16,891 bases of DNA from Gryganskiella cystojenkinii (Eukaryota; Mortierellomycota; Mortierellomycetes; Mortierellales; Mortierellaceae). The stretch covers positions 14,152 through 31,042 of the forward strand of contig JAAAIG010000447.1 in the NCBI GenBank assembly GCA_015852425.1, read 5' to 3'. The notes under the pieces were generated by a model, which did no database searches, was not told where the DNA came from, and was given only the letters and a program-made list of their open reading frames with translations. This document shows positions 12,236-16,891 of this stretch, piece after piece; position 1 is the stretch's first letter; each line of letters begins with the position of its first letter. Made by a program: the position numbers and the translations under genes.

Positions 12236-15200
12236 ATGAAGGTCTTTTACACTCTGATGGGCACCCATAACCAGCCCAAAAGACTCATCACCGTCCCTGT
12301 CCCCAGCACCCAGAACCAGATTGTTTGCGACAAGATTACAAAGGACCTTGCTCTCGACCATGGCTCGACTCTGAGGCTCTTCTATGCAGGGAAAATGGTA
12401 TACTTTCAATGCCTTTATAGAATTCGTCACATTAAAAAAAGAAATCTCATTCTCCATCCGCTTTACAAATTGACCTGTTGGACTAATCTTTTCTGCGCGT
12501 CTCTGTGTTATAGCTCTCACTGAACCAAACCCTGTTCGAGAGTGGTTTCTCAGACGGACACGTTATTCACGTCTTGATCAGACAAGAAGAAAAGAACCGA
12601 GGAGCACCACCACCCTCTCCTCCTACTTCAAAAGAGTCTCCATCGTCTTCCTCAAGCTCATTCTTCTCCTCACCAGATAGCTCGCTATCCTCAGCCCAAC
12701 ACTCTACGTGGAATTCAAACCACCTCCCAACTCCAGACACAGATCGGTCCAAATCACCGCTTGATCCTGAAACCGAGGCACGACTCAAGGCCGATGCAGC
12801 TTACGCTCAAAAATTAGACGAGGAAGAAAGACAAGGACAGGAGGGGGCACACGCTACAACGAAACCATCCACCGAGACCCAAGGCGTGGAATGTCGACGC
12901 TGTGAAGACGACTATGAAAAGAAATGCAAAGAGTGTGGATGTTTTATCTGTGGAGGAAAAGATGACGACCACTTTTTCACGTTCTGCGACCAGTGCAACA
13001 AGGGCTATCACACCTTTTGTTATGACCTCGGCCGTGTTTCCGGTGACAGCGTGCAAGTGAACGACCAATGGTGAGCGCAACCCTTTTTTTTTTTACTTAC
13101 TCTTATTTTCGGCATTAGCATGGTATAGACACGATCCACAGTAATAACAAGTTAACGGTCATTCCATCCTATTTCATTATCGCCCTTTTTCTCCTTTTTC
13201 TGTAGGTTTTGCCGAGATTGCAGACACGAAAACGACATTGTAAACCCTGGTGAGGAGATTGTGTCCAAGAAGCGATCCAAGATGCCCTCGGCTTCTCAAA
13301 CAAGGAAATGGGGCTGTGGCCTCTCCTGCAAAGGTGTTGATAAGCCCTTTTCGCTTGTCGACCAGTATCATGTCGGACGAATCCCAGGAATCGCAGTCGG
13401 TTCCAGCTGGCGCAAACGTTTGCACGTAGCCGCCGCAGGAATGCACAGGTACCGTGAAGACAAAAAAACAACAATAATAAGTCGGGTTAATTTTATTATC
13501 ATTAAGCATGTTTTGTTCAAAAGGCTCTCCGAGTACTAATATATCTATTTTCTCTTAAACTCTCATCCAACAGACCTCCTGTGGCCGGTATTGGAGGGAC
13601 AGCAGAAGATTGTGGCGGTGCAGTGTCCATTGTCCTGTCTGGAGGATATGCCGAGGATACGGACGAAGGCGAATCGTTCATCTATACAGGATCCGGTGGA
13701 CGAAATCTCAAGGACGGCAACAAACGAACCGACAAGCAGACCAGTGACCAGGCTCTCAAAAGTGCAAACAGAGCCCTGGCACGGACCTGCGATTGTCCTG
13801 TCAACCCGGAAGACGGCGGTGTGGCCAAGAACTGGAGGAACAGTCGACCTGTTCGAGTTATTCGTGGGTACGAGATGAGGAGGCACTACCCAGAGTATGC
13901 TCCAAGAGAAGGATTTCGATACGACGGCATCTACAAGTTGGAGAAGGTAATTGACTTTTTTCTGTCTTCTCTTCCCTCTGTGGTCTATTTCAACTCTACC
14001 TTTGTTAATGCCCTGTTTGTCTGTTTTTCTTATTTTGGTTGACGCGAACCCCACTGTTTGTATTAGTATTGGGAAGAAAAAGGCAAGGCGGACCTCATGG
14101 TCTGGCGCTTCAAGTTTAGGCGGGATGACACGGAACCGGCGCCTTGGACTGCAGCAGGGAAACGACGGATCCAAGAGTTGGGTCTAAAAATACAAGGCGC
14201 AAATGAGGAGGACGAGGAGGACACACCAGCGGTCACTCGGTACACGATCCCGCCAGAGCTTTCACGGCTCATGGAACAGGACGCGATCAATGCCGGGTTA
14301 TGGTCCCAGGTCCGGGAACGGAACAATGCGACCCTGAGCGAACTTCTTCAGGGGATCGTGGAAAGCGACCTGTCCTGTGCGGTCGATGGCCACAAGCTTG
14401 TGAACCCGGTCACGACTGATTGTGGCCACAACTTCTGTCAATCTTGCCTGAGACGGACACATGTGCTCAAGGGAGAAAAATTGAAATGTCCGATTTGCCG
14501 TCGGGATGTCGATCGATTCCCGGAAAGGAACCAGAACCTGTCGACCATCTTAGAGACACTATTGTCCTCGAAGGATGACATCCGAAAGATGCTTTGGTCG
14601 GGACAACGACGGATTCCTGGATCGGTGATGCCGGACCCGGACGCGGTCCCGGTCAAGCCGAAGACCAAGCCTAGGACTAGGACCAAATCTGAAACCAAGG
14701 CCAATACCAAAGGAGAGCATGAGCATGAAACGGTGGATGATAATAATGTTGTCGCTACCAAGTCGTCAAGGATCAAGTCAAAAACTGTAAACAAAACCAA
14801 GTCGTCAATTGCAAAGCCAGCAGCAATCGAGTCCAAGCGGTTATCGAAACTGACATCGATGTCTACTACGTCGCCAGCCAAGATCCTGTCTGTCGAGAAG
14901 ATGATCTGTGTTGACTTGAGTGGCATTACGTATATTCCCAAGAGCAGCAGTTTCACAACAACGGCAACGGACATGCTGCCGGTACATTCGCCTCTGATGG
15001 GTATCAAGAGAGCCTCGTCTTCTGTGGACGAGGATGATGTCGACACTAAATCTGTATGGGCTGACATTGCTTTGACAAGGAACAAGAAGGCCAAGACGAA
15101 GGAGGACGAGGTTGATGACGGAGAACACAAGGAGACGGACGAGGGGATCTTAGATGGCTCGGATGATGACGAATTTTTAGAGTCGTCGTCTTCGAGAAGG

Positions 15201-15254
15201 AGGAGCTATCGTCGAGCTGCTGTTGCCCCGACGCGTCGGTCTCGCCGGGTCTGA
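12236..15254 (+). CDS. UHRF1-like protein: UBL-PHD-SRA-RING, probable nuclear E3 ubiquitin ligase
   Basis: In animals UHRF1 reads hemimethylated CpG through SRA and unmodified H3R2 through PHD, and ubiquitinates histone H3 through RING to recruit the maintenance methyltransferase. Here five exons (12236-12397, 12514-13070, 13206-13448, 13574-13946, 14067-15254) join through GT-AG introns of 116, 135, 125 and 120 bp into 2523 nt, giving 840 residues. The start is the first ATG that gives the ubiquitin-like fold. Domains: UBL about 1-78 (LRLFYAGKM matches the human LQRLFYRGK region); Ser/Pro-rich linker 79-180; pre-PHD and PHD about 181-248 (CRRC, CGCFICGG, FCDQC, WFCRDC); SRA about 295-487 (HVGRIPGIAVG, YTGSGGR from 358, NKR at 370-372, PVRVIRGYE, RYDGIYKLEKYW); RING 549-589. 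A charged tail, mostly low-complexity, runs to 840 and ends in Arg-rich RRRSYRRAAVAPTRRSRRV. No tandem Tudor domain is present. The second RING zinc ligand is Asp552 instead of Cys. A nuclear location is inferred from the domains and basic tail. Domain identity is strong; 5-methylcytosine reading is inferred. Confidence 0.94.
12892..13233 (+). other. Pre-PHD zinc knuckle and PHD finger of the UHRF1-like protein
   Basis: Residues about 181-248 follow the UHRF1 pattern of a zinc-binding pre-PHD (CRRC...CKEC) running directly into a PHD (CFICGG...CDQC...YHTFC...WFCRDC). The 135-bp intron at 13071-13205 falls inside the Trp codon of the terminal WFCRDC. Of the two acidic residues that hold H3R2 in human UHRF1 (D334 and D337), the first is Asp213 here and the second is Asn216, encoded by aac at 12997-12999. 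Confidence 0.88.
13369..14192 (+). other. SRA (YDG) domain of the UHRF1-like protein, split by two introns
   Basis: Residues about 295-487 align well with the SRA of animal UHRF1 and plant VIM/ORTH proteins. They include the GIAVGSSW entry strand, MHRPPVAGI with the Val of the base-flipping thumb (residue 324), SGGYAEDTDEG, the methyl-base pocket segment FIYTGSGGR (Tyr358), GNKRT (the NKR finger, 370-372) and the RYDGIYK signature. Introns at 13449-13573 and 13947-14066 interrupt the domain. The usual HGRSNDG loop is replaced by the more divergent GGTAEDCGG. Confidence 0.92.
14376..14498 (+). other. RING finger of the UHRF1-like protein with Asp at the second ligand
   Basis: Ligands in order are Cys549, Asp552, Cys564, His566, Cys569, Cys572, Cys586 and Cys589, following the C3HC4 spacing of UHRF/VIM RINGs (VNPVTTDCGHNFCQSCL, then KCPICRRDV). 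The second ligand, Cys in the family, is Asp552, encoded by gat at 14385-14387. Asp can coordinate zinc in some RING variants, so activity is not excluded. Confidence 0.88.
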
Positions 15255-15298
15255 AGAAGCCAGCAAACAAATCAACAAAAAATTGCACTTTGCATGCT

Positions 15299-15304
15299 AT
15301 TAAA
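15299..15304 (+). terminator. Candidate poly(A) signal attaaa for the UHRF1-like gene
   Basis: The hexamer attaaa lies about 45 nt after the TGA stop of the UHRF1-like gene, a suitable place for a compact fungal 3' UTR. It is a one-base variant of AATAAA. Two perfect aataaa hexamers occur much further downstream, at 15830 and 15863, and could be alternatives. Confidence 0.35.
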
Positions 15305-15567
15305 GACCAACATTCCAAGCTCGAGTTATGTGTGGTGCTTCAAAATCATAAAGACCATGCTCCACATTTTCTCAAAAGTAACTAAGCGACAGAACAGTGC
15401 ACCAAAAGTAAGAAACTTTTCCGAGTAAACCGCCAAAACCCGAACCACAATAGGAACGACCAGCAGCGGCGACTCAACAACCGCCATCAACAAATACGGT
15501 TATTCGAGTTGGGCGTAGCGGATTTGACCGTCCATCCAACGCAAGCTGTGCGTTACTGAGACTCAAC

Positions 15568-15735
15568 ATGACTCTGTTCTCCCTGCGACCGCTGCTCGCT
15601 CCAGCCATTCCGTGGCCCAGAGGTTATTCCTGGCTAACTGTGCTCCTCTTGGTGCTTCCATTGTTGATCTGGGTAGGGCCGATGGGTTGTTCTGACCTCT
15701 CGCGTAGATGTGCATGGCTTTGGGGTACTGATTAG
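15568..15735 (+). other. Small open reading frame with one hydrophobic segment, coding status doubtful
   Basis: ATG to TAG gives 55 codons starting MTLFSLRPLLAPAIPW. A stretch, SWLTVLLLVLPLLIWVG, is long enough to span a membrane once. I do not recognise it. It lies in a convergent intergenic region, has no identifiable promoter of its own, and an antisense frame overlaps it. It may be chance, a degenerate gene fragment, or a small membrane peptide. Confidence 0.15.
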
Positions 15736-15901
15736 AACCGTGTTGTGTTTTAATTTTCGACGTGGATTGATTCATTTCAGATCTAGTAGGAGCGTATAAT
15801 ATTATGGCTTTGTAACTAAAGCTGCTTACAATAAATTATGACTACTTTGCTCTTCCCTCACCAATAAACGCCATCACGGGCTTTACTACCCAACCTATGG
15901 C

Positions 15902-16891
15902 TTAGTGTACCATCGGCAATTCTTGGTCACCCATAGCACCGTGCTGCAGTAATAACTGCATATTCGTTCTGCTCAAACCTCGTACGTTTCGGATAGATGC
16001 ATTTGATAAAAAGAGACCGTTTTGCGTTGTGTTCCAGTGCAGGCGCACTTGATGCTGGTCATCGTCTTCAATGACTTTCCATACACGAACTGAATTGTCC
16101 TCAGACCCAGTTACAAAATAGGTGCTATTAAGGTCCTCTCGCCAGGAAATACATTCAACACCTCCCTGGAAAGTGTTGATAACTGCGACGCATTGAGCTG
16201 AATATGCATCCCACAGCCGTACAGTCATGTCCCAGCTGCCTGACGCGATCTGACGACCGCTGGGTGAATACACCACAGTTTCAACAATACTGGTGTGGCC
16301 AGTTAAGACAGGACCTGCTGCACCAGTATGTGCATCCCACAGTCGCGCAGACTTGTCATAACTGCCTGACGCGATCTGATGGCCACTGGGTGAATACACA
16401 ACCGTTGCAATAACACCAGTGTGGCTAGTTAAGACAGGACCAGCCGCACCAGTCTGCGCATCCCACAGCCGCACAGACTTGTCATGGCTGCCTGACGCGA
16501 TCTGATGGCCACTGGGTGAAAACACCACCGTTGCAATAACACCAGTGTGTCCAGTTAAGACAGGACCAGCTGCACCGGTTTGTGCCTCCCACAATCGCAC
16601 GGTACTGTCGTCGCTGCCTGACGCGATCTGATGGCCACTGGGAGAATATACCACGCTTGTAACAATATCGGTGTGTCCAGTTAAGACAGGACCAGCTGCA
16701 CCAGTCTGCGCATTCCACAGCCACACAGACTTGTCATGACTGCCTGACGCGATCTGATGGCCACTGGGTGAATACACCACACTTGTGACAATATTGGTAT
16801 GGCCAGTTAAGACAGGACCTGCTGTGCCAGTACGTACATCCCACAGTCGCACAGACTTGTCATAACTGCCTGACGCGATCTGATGGCCACT
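15902..16891 (-). CDS. WD40-repeat protein, C-terminal part (5' end outside window), possible NLR-type sensor
   Basis: The frame is open from the window edge to a TAA at 15902-15904, giving 329 residues with no intron needed. It starts inside a WD repeat, so the true start lies beyond 16891; internal Met/Val codons should not be taken as the start. There are five near-identical 42-residue units of the form SGHQIASGSxDxSVRLWDAQ, TGAAGPVLTGHT and VxxVVYSP. A diverged unit (SGRQIASGSWDMTVRLWDAY) and a last blade (YFVTGSEDNSVRVWKV) follow, then a tail of about 46 residues with IRNVRGLSRTNMQLLLQHGA. WD40 blades form a beta-propeller that binds proteins. Homogeneous 42-residue arrays are typical of the sensor end of fungal NACHT/STAND proteins, but no NACHT or other N-terminal domain is visible, so that role is inference. 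It converges on the UHRF1-like gene. Confidence 0.92.
   Translation of the reverse strand, partial: SGHQIASGSYDKSVRLWDVRTGTAGPVLTGHTNIVTSVVYSPSGHQIASGSHDKSVWLWNAQTGAAGPVLTGHTDIVTSVVYSPSGHQIASGSDDSTVRLWEAQTGAAGPVLTGHTGVIATVVFSPSGHQIASGSHDKSVRLWDAQTGAAGPVLTSHTGVIATVVYSPSGHQIASGSYDKSARLWDAHTGAAGPVLTGHTSIVETVVYSPSGRQIASGSWDMTVRLWDAYSAQCVAVINTFQGGVECISWREDLNSTYFVTGSEDNSVRVWKVIEDDDQHQVRLHWNTTQNGLFLSNASIRNVRGLSRTNMQLLLQHGAMGDQELPMVH
16136..16891 (-). repeat. 126-bp tandem repeat array coding WD40 blades
   Basis: The marker tgacgcgatctga recurs at 16241, 16367, 16493, 16619, 16745 and 16871, exactly 126 bp apart each time. On the coding (-) strand, units begin with the Ser codon at 16891, 16765, 16639, 16513, 16387 and 16261. 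The five units above 16261 are near-identical even at the DNA level, while the sixth (down to about 16136) is diverged in its second half. The array continues past the window edge. Confidence 0.95.

Larger units (their letters stand above)
15255..15901. other. Convergent intergenic region without a convincing gene
   Basis: This 647-bp gap lies between the 3' ends of the UHRF1-like gene (+) and the WD40 gene (-), so it should hold two 3' UTRs and terminators. On the + strand there are attaaa at 15299 and aataaa at 15830 and 15863. On the - strand a candidate ATTAAA appears as tttaat at 15749-15754, about 150 nt past the WD40 stop. A 55-codon + strand reading frame at 15568-15735 contains one hydrophobic stretch but has no recognisable relative. 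I found no tRNA, long repeat or transposon end by eye. Confidence 0.6.

Noticed and set aside
14438..15130. 230-residue minus-strand frame opposite the UHRF1-like tail
   Set aside because: It is antisense to a Lys/Asp-rich low-complexity region; composition explains the lack of stops and no domain is visible.
15362..15540. Possible tRNA or other structured RNA in the convergent gap
   Set aside because: I could not find a T-arm GTTCRANNC together with an acceptor stem or an A-box by eye.
15563..15775. 70-residue minus-strand gene downstream of the WD40 gene
   Set aside because: No domain or compositional signal; it overlaps the probable 3' UTR of the WD40 gene.
16136..16891. CRISPR array or satellite DNA
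   Set aside because: The 126-bp period is in frame and codes WD40 blades; there are no short repeats separated by unique spacers, and the genome is eukaryotic.

Overview
The window is eukaryotic nuclear DNA, almost certainly fungal. Genes are split by short GT-AG introns (81-135 bp in this window), intergenic gaps are 400-650 bp, and the proteins are a very large Tra1, a UHRF1-type protein and a WD40-repeat protein built from near-identical 42-residue units. The UHRF1-like gene, the WD-repeat style and the Gln/Ala-rich insertion point to an early-diverging filamentous fungus, probably Mucoromycota and perhaps a Mortierella relative. That placement is inference from protein style, not a measured phylogeny.

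Layout. Positions 1-62 are the end of an intron. Positions 63-11828 (+) hold eight exons of TRA1/TRRAP, the activator-binding scaffold of the SAGA and NuA4/TIP60 acetyltransferase complexes. Everything except about the first 230 residues is present: HEAT-repeat solenoid, FAT region, a large Gln/Ala/Thr/Pro-rich insertion, FRB-like region, pseudokinase and FATC. Positions 11829-12235 form an intergenic region with CG-rich motifs resembling MBF/E2F sites. Positions 12236-15254 (+) hold five exons of an 840-residue UHRF1-like protein with the order ubiquitin-like domain, PHD, SRA, RING, then a long charged tail. Positions 15255-15901 are a convergent 3'-3' intergenic region without a convincing gene. 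Positions 15902-16891 (-) are the 3' part of a WD40-repeat gene whose 5' end lies outside the window.

How they relate. TRA1 and the UHRF1-like gene both encode nuclear chromatin proteins, one serving histone acetylation and the other predicted to read hemimethylated DNA and histone H3 and to attach ubiquitin. They are separate transcription units, and nothing shows that their adjacency is functional. The WD40 gene belongs to a rapidly evolving repeat type that in fungi is often the sensor half of NLR-like (STAND) proteins.

The most interesting object is the UHRF1-like protein. It is a nearly complete fungal counterpart of the animal maintenance-methylation factor but lacks a tandem Tudor domain. 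It also has Asp in place of a RING zinc ligand, a changed PHD histone-contact residue, and an extra tail of about 230 residues after the RING.
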